64,000 nt of DNA. Source: an uncultured Bacilli bacterium (GTDB lineage: Bacteria; Bacillota_I; Bacilli_A; RF39; UBA660). Position numbers and translations under genes: made by a program. The stretch covers positions 1 through 64,000 of the forward strand of contig CAKOPW010000007.1 of the NCBI GenBank assembly GCA_934101115.1. The letters are read 5' to 3'. Of the stretch, positions 53,206 through 61,004 are shown in pieces (positions within the stretch are counted from its first letter, which is position 1; the number at the start of each line of letters is the position of its first letter). The notes beneath the pieces are model-generated. The model saw only the letters and a list, made by a program, of their open reading frames with translations. It was not told the origin of the DNA and searched no databases.

Positions 53206-54052
53206 CTTTTCTACCTCTTTTTCTAAATGGAATAATTTTCAAATTTGCTTGTTGTCCATCAATTTCTTTTGTACATTCAACTATTTTAGCATTTATATTT
53301 AATATTTTGCAAATAATTGAAACATCCATTGAAGAAATTTCTCTAAAAAATTCTAAAAACTTTTCTACTTGTTCTTGTTCCATTGATGCAAGTAACTTAA
53401 TACGTTTAATATTTTCAAAATCAATAGGTAAAAATATTTTTTGACCATATTGACCAACAAATTCCTGTATTTCATTCATTTTTCCCAAAATGACAGTATA
53501 TATTTCATCCATTGAAGACAATTTTCTTAACTCACTTTCTTCATCAGGAGAATAATAATCAATTAATTTCTCATAATAAGCATTTAGTTTCTTTTTTAAA
53601 TTACTATCGTTTTGATGAATGTTAATGGTATTTAACATAGCCGACAGCATATCATCTATTTCACAAAAGAAAATACCTTTGCTTTTCATATAATAAAACT
53701 GTTCCAAGCCTTCAATGTTTTCATCAAACAAACATATTTCTAAATATCTAGGATATAAATTCAAAGGATATTCTTCTTCAAAAAAGGCATTTACAATAAT
53801 ATTAATTATATAATCACTACATTTTAAAAGACGCGAATTAGAGTTCAATAAATTTATCAAAATGACAATTAACCATGCTCCATCATCACCAATATCCCCA
53901 TACATCATTATCAAGTCATGATATTTTTGATTATTACAGAATAACGAATCTATACAATCTACCTTTTTATTAAAATTAGCTATTAGCAAATGTTCATATA
54001 ATATCAATTCTTCTTTTTCAATAGAATTATTTACATATTCTTTTAAAGTCAA
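53192..54052 (-). CDS. Unknown protein, paralogue of the gene at 54058 (about 286 aa)
   Basis: Not recognised. Soluble, helical, acidic, ending in a basic 'FRKRGRKDENR' tail. It has the same layout as the gene at 54058: an N-terminal 'KEYV.....E...LYE' element, a middle 'LY.RYLEI.L' and a closing 'EQ..KFLEFF...' helix. AGGTG plus six bases points to a TTG at 54052 as start; a GTG at 54061 is an alternative. It lies between ruvB and queA. Confidence 0.5.
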   Translation of the reverse strand: MTLKEYVNNSIEKEELILYEHLLIANFNKKVDCIDSLFCNNQKYHDLIMMYGDIGDDGAWLIVILINLLNSNSRLLKCSDYIINIIVNAFFEEEYPLNLYPRYLEICLFDENIEGLEQFYYMKSKGIFFCEIDDMLSAMLNTINIHQNDSNLKKKLNAYYEKLIDYYSPDEESELRKLSSMDEIYTVILGKMNEIQEFVGQYGQKIFLPIDFENIKRIKLLASMEQEQVEKFLEFFREISSMDVSIICKILNINAKIVECTKEIDGQQANLKIIPFRKRGRKDENR

Positions 54053-54057
54053 GCAGA

Positions 54058-54900
54058 TCACCTATTTCTTTGCTTTTCCGAAAAATCAACATAAATAATC
54101 TTATCATTTCCAAAAGAACGACAATAGCTTTGTGCTGTACTAATAATTATCGTACATTTTTCCTTCATTCCTCTATCTTCACAATCTATTTGATGAAAGA
54201 AATCTAACATTTCTTTTTGTCTATCCAAATCTAAGTATTTTAATTTAGAAATAAATTCAGTTTGAGAGCATTCCTTTTCGGAAAAAGCATTAAAGCCAGA
54301 AAAATCACGAGTAAATTCATTTAATTCATACATTTTCTTTGAAACTATAGCAGCTATCTTATCAAAATCATCTATATCTTTAAACCAAAGAGGTTTTATC
54401 TCCTCAGGAGATGATAAAATATCGTTATAATAATCTAAAATTTCAGTAACATTATCATCTCTTGAATTAGAAACATCAATTTTTTCAAGTGCGGCCAATA
54501 AAATATGCATTGGATCAACATTTAACCTTCTTTTATTATCATGCAACTCTGTTATTTTTGATAGAACTCTTGAATCCAAAATTATATCCAAATATCTTTT
54601 ATAATTTGTAATATCCAAACCAAAATCATAAATAGCCCTAACTATATCGTCAATAACACTTAAACTTGCATTAAGTAGCCTTTTATCTTTATCTAATATA
54701 CAAACAAAAGCCATAAGATAGCAACAAGATCCCATCTCATCATCAGTATAATAATCAAGCATTTTTTCATATTCATCATAACCAACAGTAATTTTTAGTT
54801 TGTCATATATTCTCATAAATCTTTCATACAATATATGATCATTTACTTCGTCTTTATCAAATTCATAATTATCTTGCACGTACTTTTTTATATCTCTCAT
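54058..54900 (-). CDS. Unknown protein, paralogue of the gene at 53192 (280 aa)
   Basis: Not recognised. Soluble and helical, with 'KKYVQDNYE', 'ITNYKRYLDIILDSRVLSKI' and a late 'LDLDRQKEMLDFFHQID' segment that matches the sister gene in position. It lies 10 bp after ruvB. Presence of two copies in tandem suggests an old duplication with divergence, perhaps a heteromeric pair. Confidence 0.5.
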   Translation of the reverse strand: MRDIKKYVQDNYEFDKDEVNDHILYERFMRIYDKLKITVGYDEYEKMLDYYTDDEMGSCCYLMAFVCILDKDKRLLNASLSVIDDIVRAIYDFGLDITNYKRYLDIILDSRVLSKITELHDNKRRLNVDPMHILLAALEKIDVSNSRDDNVTEILDYYNDILSSPEEIKPLWFKDIDDFDKIAAIVSKKMYELNEFTRDFSGFNAFSEKECSQTEFISKLKYLDLDRQKEMLDFFHQIDCEDRGMKEKCTIIISTAQSYCRSFGNDKIIYVDFSEKQRNR

Positions 54901-54910
54901 AATTCACCTT

Positions 54911-55906
54911 TTAAAATAACCTATCTCCTTGATTTAAATGCTCATAAGCTTTATCCGTAACCATTCTTCCACGAGGAGTACGTTTAATAAAGCCTTCTTG
55001 TAATAAATATGGTTCAACAACATCTTCAAGTGTGGAAACCTCTTCTCCAATTGATGATGCAATAGTCTCTACTCCAACCGGTCCACCATTAAATTTTTCA
55101 ATTAAACTTGTTAAATATTGTATATCAATTTTATCAAGTCCATATTTATCAACCTTTAATCTATCTAATGCTTTTCTAGTTATATCCAAATCAATTACTC
55201 CATCACCAATAACTGAAGCAAAATCACGAACTCGTTTAAAAAGTCTATTAGCAATTCTCGGTGTCTTTCGACTTCTTCTTGCAAGTTCTACAGCTGCATC
55301 ATCAGTTATTTCCATATCTAATACGCGACTAGTTCTTTTAATAATTCCAACTAACTCTTCTTCAGTATAATAGTTAAGCTTATTTATGATACCAAAACGA
55401 TCTCTTAACGGAGCTGATAAATCTCCAGCTCTAGTTGTTGCTCCAACAAGCGTAAAAGGCGGCAAGTCAATTTTTATACTTCTACTAGAAGAATCAGTTC
55501 CAACAACTATATCAAGTTCAAAATCTTCCATTGCTGGATAAAGTATTTCTTCAATAAACTTTGGCATACGATGTATTTCATCTATAAATAACACATCTCC
55601 AGGTTCTAGAGTTGAGAGAACAGCCGCTAAATCACCAGACTTTTCAATTGCTGGACCACTTGATGTTTTAAAATTTGCTCCAAGCTCATTTGCAATTATA
55701 TGAGCAAGAGTTGTTTTTCCAAGTCCAGGAGGACCATATAAAAGAACATGATCTAATGGTTCATTACGCATTTTAGCTGCTTCAATAAATATTTTTATAT
55801 TTTCTTTTACTTCACTTTGACCAACATATTCATCCAAGCTTTGGGGTCTTATATTATCTTCATTAATTTCTTCTTCAGTTTTATCTCCAGTAACTATTCT
55901 ATCCAT
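54911..55906 (-). CDS. ruvB: Holliday junction branch migration ATPase RuvB
   Basis: 331 aa AAA+ protein: 'RPQSLDEYVGQ', Walker A 'GPPGLGKTT', Walker B 'LFIDEIHRM', sensor 'LVGATTRAGDLSAPLRDRFG', and the C-terminal winged helix ending 'RTPRGRMVTDKAYEHL'. Works as hexamers with RuvA. 10 bp after ruvA. Confidence 0.98.
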   Translation of the reverse strand: MDRIVTGDKTEEEINEDNIRPQSLDEYVGQSEVKENIKIFIEAAKMRNEPLDHVLLYGPPGLGKTTLAHIIANELGANFKTSSGPAIEKSGDLAAVLSTLEPGDVLFIDEIHRMPKFIEEILYPAMEDFELDIVVGTDSSSRSIKIDLPPFTLVGATTRAGDLSAPLRDRFGIINKLNYYTEEELVGIIKRTSRVLDMEITDDAAVELARRSRKTPRIANRLFKRVRDFASVIGDGVIDLDITRKALDRLKVDKYGLDKIDIQYLTSLIEKFNGGPVGVETIASSIGEEVSTLEDVVEPYLLQEGFIKRTPRGRMVTDKAYEHLNQGDRLF

Positions 55907-55916
55907 AATATACCTC

Positions 55917-56468
55917 CTAACTATTTAATAATAATTTCAACGCTTCTTTTATTTGATTTTCAATTGTTGCACTTTGATCAACTTTACTTACTATTTTCTT
56001 TATATCTGCATTCTTATAACCAAGACTTACTAATGCTTCAATTAATTCATCATTTTGAGCAACAGCAGTTGCTTGAGTATTTAATTTACCTTTTAAATCA
56101 AGAATAATTTGTCTTGCAAGCTTATCTCCAACTTTAGGAAATTTAGTTAAATACATAATGTTTTCTCGATCAATTGCATCAACTATACCACTAACACTTC
56201 CAGTTGCAAGCATTGGTAAAGCTATTTTAGGTCCAAGACCTTTTACATTTATAAGCCTTAAAAATAAATCTTTTTCTTCTAAAGACTTAAAACCATACAA
56301 AGAATATTCATCTTCTCTTATATAATTATATAAATATACTTTATATTCTTCTCCAACGTTAAATGAATACGGATTAGAAACAAATACATTATAACCAATT
56401 CCATTATTATCGATAACAATACTACTGCTTGTAACTTCATCTATTATTCCTTTTATATAACTATACAT
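55917..56468 (-). CDS. ruvA: Holliday junction branch migration protein RuvA
   Basis: 183 aa: N-terminal OB domain 'MYSYIKGIIDEVTSSSIVIDNNGIGYNVFVS', two HhH elements in the middle ('LINVKGLGPKIALPML', 'FPKVGDKLARQIILDLKGK') and the C-terminal RuvB-binding domain. The ATG at 56468, preceded by GGTGAG, is chosen over a GTG three codons upstream. First gene of the operon. Confidence 0.97.
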   Translation of the reverse strand: MYSYIKGIIDEVTSSSIVIDNNGIGYNVFVSNPYSFNVGEEYKVYLYNYIREDEYSLYGFKSLEEKDLFLRLINVKGLGPKIALPMLATGSVSGIVDAIDRENIMYLTKFPKVGDKLARQIILDLKGKLNTQATAVAQNDELIEALVSLGYKNADIKKIVSKVDQSATIENQIKEALKLLLNS

Positions 56469-56509
56469 TTTTCTCACCTTAATAAAAGTATATCATACAT
56501 TTGTTTATA

Positions 56510-56540
56510 ATTATATATATTTTTAAAAAAGTAATGTCAA
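56510..56540 (-). promoter_or_regulatory. Promoter of the ruvAB-queA-tgt operon
   Basis: TTGACA at 56535-56540; TATATA 17 bases downstream (56512-56517), with TATAAT two bases further (56510-56515) as the alternative -10. Minus strand. Confidence 0.7.
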
Positions 56541-56586
56541 AATATATACCTCATTAATAAAATATAGTAGATAAAGGAGGTATATT

Positions 56587-56769
56587 ATGTACTATTACGG
56601 ATATAATAACTATGGCATGAATACAAATCCTTGTTGTATGTCTAATCCTGGATTTGCTGGTTATACAACTGGTGGATATTCATGGGGCGCAGCTTTATGG
56701 ATTGTACTTTTCATTCTATTAGTAATAATAATCGGCGCTGGCTGGACTGGATACAACAATAACGACTAA
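56587..56769 (+). CDS. YjcZ-family small membrane protein (60 aa)
   Basis: Short Tyr/Gly/Asn-rich N-terminus, then a single hydrophobic helix (about 34-52) and a polar tail: the layout of the YjcZ/sporulation small-protein family of Firmicutes ('GGYSWGAALWIVLFILLVI'). RBS AAGGAGG lies 7 bases before the ATG, among the best in the window. It is the only complete plus-strand protein gene seen, and diverges from ruvA. Its function is unknown even in Bacillus. Confidence 0.65.
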   Translation: MYYYGYNNYGMNTNPCCMSNPGFAGYTTGGYSWGAALWIVLFILLVIIIGAGWTGYNNND

Positions 56770-56776
56770 CAAAGAA

Positions 56777-56803
56777 AATCACATCAACATGATGTGATTT
56801 TTT
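56777..56803. terminator. Shared terminator of the YjcZ-like gene and surface protein A
   Basis: AAATCACATC-AACAT-GATGTGATTT with T runs on the plus strand and A/T-rich flank on the minus; lies between convergent genes. Confidence 0.85.
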
Positions 56804-56818
56804 AATGTATTTTAACAA

Positions 56819-58609
56819 TTAATTATACAAATTTAAAAATTGATAACTTCCAGGATAGCTGCCATATGATATTGATGTCACATTATTATTGGTGATTCCA
56901 GAATATGAGCTCTTTCCAGGTAAAATTTCAACATACACCGTGTTTTCTTCTCCATTTTTTAAAATTCCCGCATGCACAGCTGCAGAATTTAATGCTGAAT
57001 CATCAGTATAAATCGAATCACCCCATAAAGATCTACAGCCATTAATAGAACCAGTAAGTGTAAAAGAATACAACGAGTTATTATTTCCGCGATAAGATGA
57101 CATACTTGTTGGAGTTGTTATTTCGGTTACACCATCCCAATGAGCATACAAAGTTTGATCTTTATTTATTTTAAATATGTCTTCTGCTGTAATTTTTACT
57201 CCACCAACTGACGCTGTATACCATCCAGTAAAATAATAAACTTCTCTTTTAGGAACTGGTAATTCTCCATATTTTTCTTGATATGATAACTCTTTAGTAT
57301 TAAATAAAACCTGTCCACCATTTGCATCAAAAGAAATAGTATATTTTTTCTTAGGTGCCTTTTCTGTTCTTGATATCTTGTTAATTTTTAATTTACATGT
57401 TAACGATTTATTAATTAAATTTTTTATATTTTGACTAGTACTATCTTGTGCAGTAATTGTTATTTTATCTGTCGTTATACTTGTAGGTGCAGACATTAAA
57501 GTTATACGAGCATAACCATTTCCAGACTTAGCACAATTTGCTGTTGGATTAGAGTTTACACATGTTGTTGAGATTGTTTTTGTAGATTCTTCACTTGATT
57601 CTTCACAATTATAACAATACATGCTTTTATCAGTTAAAAGTGAATTTCCTATATATCCTGACCCGCCGCCAGAACCAGCAAGTCCAAGTGCTCCACCATA
57701 GAAACCACCTCCGCCTCCAGCTCCAAAAACGTCATCTCTTCTTCCCAATCCAAATTTATATCCTTCAGTATTTGTTCCGCCAACGCCTATGTTACCATCA
57801 CGACACAATTTATATCCGCTATTAGCTATTTTTCCACCACCTGAGCCCCCAAGTCCACAATTATAGGGATAGTTTGCTATATTGGCTCCGCCGCCGCCTC
57901 CAGCAACTAATAATAAATCTACTAAATGCGAACTCTGTTGACTTAACTCACCTTTATTAAAAGAAATATGTGTAGCTCCTCCACCAGCTCCACAAAATCT
58001 ATACATTATATCACTATTGTAATATCCAGTAAGAGTTTTACAAGAACCGCCTCCATTATAACTTCTTGAGACAATACATGAAGCATCTAGATTACTCGTT
58101 TTACATGACTTTCCACCAGCACCAACATTAATATAAATGGTATTATTAGCAGTTAATTCAGTTAAACCAATAGAATATCCTCCATATCCTCCATAATAAG
58201 TAGAGTCTAAAGATCCACCTTGGGCTCCCCAAGTCTCTAATTTATATGTTCCATTAACTGGTACAGTAAATGTTTGTTCTCCTCCTGTATAATCATAGTT
58301 CCAAACTTTTCCTACATTTTCATCTTCTTTTACACATTCTAAGTAGCTTTCAGTATCATATTCTGTTGAATCATTTACTATATCTACACTTACATCTCCA
58401 TTTATATCACTTATTGTAAACTCATCTTTTGTTTCATTTATTCCAGTTATTTCAGTACCATTTACTTTTAAATTAGAAAGATATACTTTGAAGTCACTTA
58501 AGTTTTCTGCTAGCAATGCATTTCCATATATATTTATTGTTGCATTATATGCTGCATAACCAATTACCATAAATAAAACTGTTATCAAAAGTATTGTCGT
58601 CTTCTTCAT
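56819..58609 (-). CDS. Exported glycine-rich surface protein A with InlB-type repeat (596 aa)
   Basis: N-terminal signal/anchor helix ('MKKTTILLITVLFMVIGYAAY'), a conserved beta-rich module (about 25-110, 'LSDFKVYLSNLKVNG'), one glycine-rich domain (about 118-370) with GGGGG runs and 'GTYKLETWGAQGG', resembling the Gly-rich domain of ALK-type receptors. Then comes an InlB B-repeat (about 425-495, 'FDANGG...FTGWYTA'), and a C-terminal domain (about 495-596) not recognised. No LPXTG sorting signal. One of three paralogues with the same promoter. Probably surface-displayed, role in adhesion or masking guessed. ATG start, RBS AAGGAAG. Confidence 0.82.
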   Translation of the reverse strand: MKKTTILLITVLFMVIGYAAYNATINIYGNALLAENLSDFKVYLSNLKVNGTEITGINETKDEFTISDINGDVSVDIVNDSTEYDTESYLECVKEDENVGKVWNYDYTGGEQTFTVPVNGTYKLETWGAQGGSLDSTYYGGYGGYSIGLTELTANNTIYINVGAGGKSCKTSNLDASCIVSRSYNGGGSCKTLTGYYNSDIMYRFCGAGGGATHISFNKGELSQQSSHLVDLLLVAGGGGGANIANYPYNCGLGGSGGGKIANSGYKLCRDGNIGVGGTNTEGYKFGLGRRDDVFGAGGGGGFYGGALGLAGSGGGSGYIGNSLLTDKSMYCYNCEESSEESTKTISTTCVNSNPTANCAKSGNGYARITLMSAPTSITTDKITITAQDSTSQNIKNLINKSLTCKLKINKISRTEKAPKKKYTISFDANGGQVLFNTKELSYQEKYGELPVPKREVYYFTGWYTASVGGVKITAEDIFKINKDQTLYAHWDGVTEITTPTSMSSYRGNNNSLYSFTLTGSINGCRSLWGDSIYTDDSALNSAAVHAGILKNGEENTVYVEILPGKSSYSGITNNNVTSISYGSYPGSYQFLNLYN

Positions 58610-58637
58610 TTTTACATCTTCCTTATCTTTCTATTTT

Positions 58638-58665
58638 ATTTTATAATACCCCCCCCGATTTTCAA
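58638..58665 (-). promoter_or_regulatory. Promoter with G8 tract in the spacer (surface protein A)
   Basis: Minus strand: TTGAAA (58660-58665), 16-base spacer holding GGGGGGGG at 58649-58656, TAAAAT (58638-58643). An overlapping TATAAA at 58640-58645 would give 14. One slip of the G tract shifts the spacing by one. The same leader is found at surface proteins B and C. Confidence 0.7.
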
Positions 58666-58683
58666 GTTAAACTAAATTTTTGC

Positions 58684-58717
58684 ACAAAAAAATTATGCTT
58701 TTTCGCATAACTTTTTT
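58684..58717 (-). terminator. Terminator of surface protein B
   Basis: GTTATGC / GCATAAT (one G-U) followed by seven T on the minus strand, just after the stop codon. Confidence 0.8.
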
Positions 58718-60770
58718 AATCTATACTTAATAAAGTAATATGTGCATAGCCATTTCCAGATTTAGCACAATTGGCTGTTGGTGTTGCACTTTTGCATGTT
58801 GTTGAAATTGTTTTTGTTGATTCTTCACTTGATTCTGTACAATTATAACAATACATACTTTTTTCTAACAACAATGAATTCCCTATATAACTTGAACCTC
58901 CAGCACCTGCTCCGATGTTTGCTCCACTTCCACCATAATACCCACTTCCTCCTCCGGAACCTGCTCCGTCATGGTATATAGTCATAGCAGAATTTCCACC
59001 TTGTCCAAAAGATCCACAGTCAGCTCCGTTGCTATTACAACCAGCCGAGCTTTGATTTCCGGGATTTGAAAGACGGCCGACACCTGTATAATCTTGTAAT
59101 AAATTTGTTGGTCTCATACCTGTATATCCTCCTGCTGAGCCTCCAACACCACCATTTGAACCATTGGTATAATGTCCACCTCCGCCTCCTGCAGCTACAA
59201 TAATTAAATCTTTTTTATTGTTTACAAATGTAGATAAAAGACCTGACGAAGTTGCTATATGTGTCGCTCCGCCTCCACCAGCAGCTAGAGATTCAGTTTG
59301 AGTGTATGCTAAAGCTGAACCGCCTCCATTATATCCTCCATCACATCTAGTAGCAGTTGTACAATTTTTACCTGTTGATCCAATGTTTATATACAATTCA
59401 TCCATTACATTCAATTTCACATTCCCATTAGAATATCCACCATATCCACCAATATACGTTTCATTTGCACTTCCACCTTGGGCTCCCCAAACTTCTAATT
59501 TATAAGTTCCCGCTACTGGAGCAACAAAAGTTTGTTCTCCTCCGGTATAATCAAATGTCCATTTTGTTTGTCCTTCATATTTTTTCTTTTCAGTTCTCGA
59601 TATTTTATTAACTTTTAATTTACAAGTTAACTTTTTGGATACTATTCCATTAAGAACTTGATTTTTGTTAGTTTGGGATTCAATAGATAATGTATCAGTT
59701 ATAAATTTAGAATCAGTGGAAATATAAGTTATACGCGAGTATCCGTTCCCTGATTTTGCACAAGCTGATACCGCTGAAGAAGATGTACATGTTGTACTGA
59801 TAGTTTTGGTACTTGCATCCGTAGATTCTTCACAGTTATAACAATACATACTCTTATCAGTTAAAAGTGAATTTCCTATATATCCTGATCCACCAGCACC
59901 TGAGTTATAATCATTATTACTGTTCATTACTGTGTAACCACCATAGAAGCCACCGCCTCCGCCGCCGGTATCATTTGTTAAACCAGATTGCCCTATTCCA
60001 AAAACAAAACCACTAGTTTGAGTACCTGGGTCTCCAGTATTCGAATTTTTAGTTCCAGAAAATCCTCCTCCAGAACCTGAAGTAGCAGAAGTGTTTCCAC
60101 CTCCACCGCCGCCTCCAGCAACCAGTAAAATATCGCCTTTTTTATTTTCTAATGTTGAAAGAAGCCCGCTACTTTTAGCAATGTGAGTTGCTCCGCCGCC
60201 TCCGGAAGATATTCCCGATGTTCCAGCATCTCCGCCTCCATTATATCCGCCTAAAGCAGAATATTTTGCTCCATCACCTTGACCACCAATATTGATATAA
60301 ACTTTATCAGAAAGAGAAAAATTTACTGTACCAACCGAGTAACCACCATATCCGGATTTGTTTTTCATATAAAAATCACAATATCCACCACTTGCTCCCC
60401 AAACTTCTAACTTATACGTTCCTGCTATTGGAGCAGTAAATGTTTGCTCTCCTCCGGTATAATCATAATCCCATACATTATTAGTTTCACAATCAAGATA
60501 AGCTTCTGTATCATATTCGGTTGAAGCGTTAGTTATTTCATATTCTATTGAATCATTTTTTAAAAAATTTTCTATTGTGAATTCATCTTTTGTATCGTTT
60601 ATTCCACTTACCTCAGTTCCATTTACTTTTAAATTAGAAAGATATACTTTAAAGTCACTTATGTTTTCTGCTAGCAATGCATTTCCATATATATTTACCG
60701 TTGCGTTATATGCTGCATAACCAATTACCATAAATAGAATTGCTATTAAAAGTATTGTCGTCTTCTTCAC
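58716..60770 (-). CDS. Exported glycine-rich surface protein B with two Gly-rich domains (684 aa)
   Basis: Same N-terminal helix and module as protein A (about 1-100), then two Gly-rich domains (about 105-350 and 405-684), each opening with 'YTGGEQTF.AP.AGTYKLEVWGA' and closing with a 'MYCYNCEES', 'TKTISTTC' and 'CAKSGNGY.RIT' signature. Four conserved Cys near the end of each domain suggest disulfides. No repeat of InlB type. Starts with GTG, RBS AAGGAAG. Promoter holds the G8 tract. Confidence 0.82.
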   Translation of the reverse strand: MKKTTILLIAILFMVIGYAAYNATVNIYGNALLAENISDFKVYLSNLKVNGTEVSGINDTKDEFTIENFLKNDSIEYEITNASTEYDTEAYLDCETNNVWDYDYTGGEQTFTAPIAGTYKLEVWGASGGYCDFYMKNKSGYGGYSVGTVNFSLSDKVYINIGGQGDGAKYSALGGYNGGGDAGTSGISSGGGGATHIAKSSGLLSTLENKKGDILLVAGGGGGGGNTSATSGSGGGFSGTKNSNTGDPGTQTSGFVFGIGQSGLTNDTGGGGGGFYGGYTVMNSNNDYNSGAGGSGYIGNSLLTDKSMYCYNCEESTDASTKTISTTCTSSSAVSACAKSGNGYSRITYISTDSKFITDTLSIESQTNKNQVLNGIVSKKLTCKLKVNKISRTEKKKYEGQTKWTFDYTGGEQTFVAPVAGTYKLEVWGAQGGSANETYIGGYGGYSNGNVKLNVMDELYINIGSTGKNCTTATRCDGGYNGGGSALAYTQTESLAAGGGGATHIATSSGLLSTFVNNKKDLIIVAAGGGGGHYTNGSNGGVGGSAGGYTGMRPTNLLQDYTGVGRLSNPGNQSSAGCNSNGADCGSFGQGGNSAMTIYHDGAGSGGGSGYYGGSGANIGAGAGGSSYIGNSLLLEKSMYCYNCTESSEESTKTISTTCKSATPTANCAKSGNGYAHITLLSID

Positions 60771-60799
60771 TTTTACATCTTCCTTATCTTTCTATTTTT

Positions 60800-60827
60800 A
60801 TTTTATAATACCCCCCCCGATTTGCAA
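60800..60827 (-). promoter_or_regulatory. Promoter with G8 tract in the spacer (surface protein B)
   Basis: Minus strand: TTGCAA (60822-60827), 16-base spacer with GGGGGGGG at 60811-60818, TAAAAT (60800-60805). The leader down to the GTG is almost identical to that of protein C and close to that of protein A. Between this promoter and the terminator of protein C the DNA is plain AT-rich. Confidence 0.7.
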
Positions 60828-60975
60828 GGGAATTACTTTTATTTACATCATTTTGCATTTTATTCTGTTACTCTTGTCTATTATATTTAAATTATACAAT
60901 TTATTTGTTGTAGAGTAAATATTCTATTCTTAGTATGTTAAAATTCTATCTTTATATTATTTTTACTTTAACAAT

Positions 60976-61004
60976 TAAAAAAGAATCACTTTTCATGATT
61001 CTTT
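60976..61004 (-). terminator. Terminator of surface protein C
   Basis: AAGAATCA / TGATTCTT followed by T on the minus strand, overlapping the stop codon. Confidence 0.8.

Noticed and set aside
58649..58656. The C8 runs as assembly errors
   Set aside because: Homopolymers can be miscounted, but the runs occur three times at the same position of a conserved leader. Their presence is real even if the exact length is uncertain.
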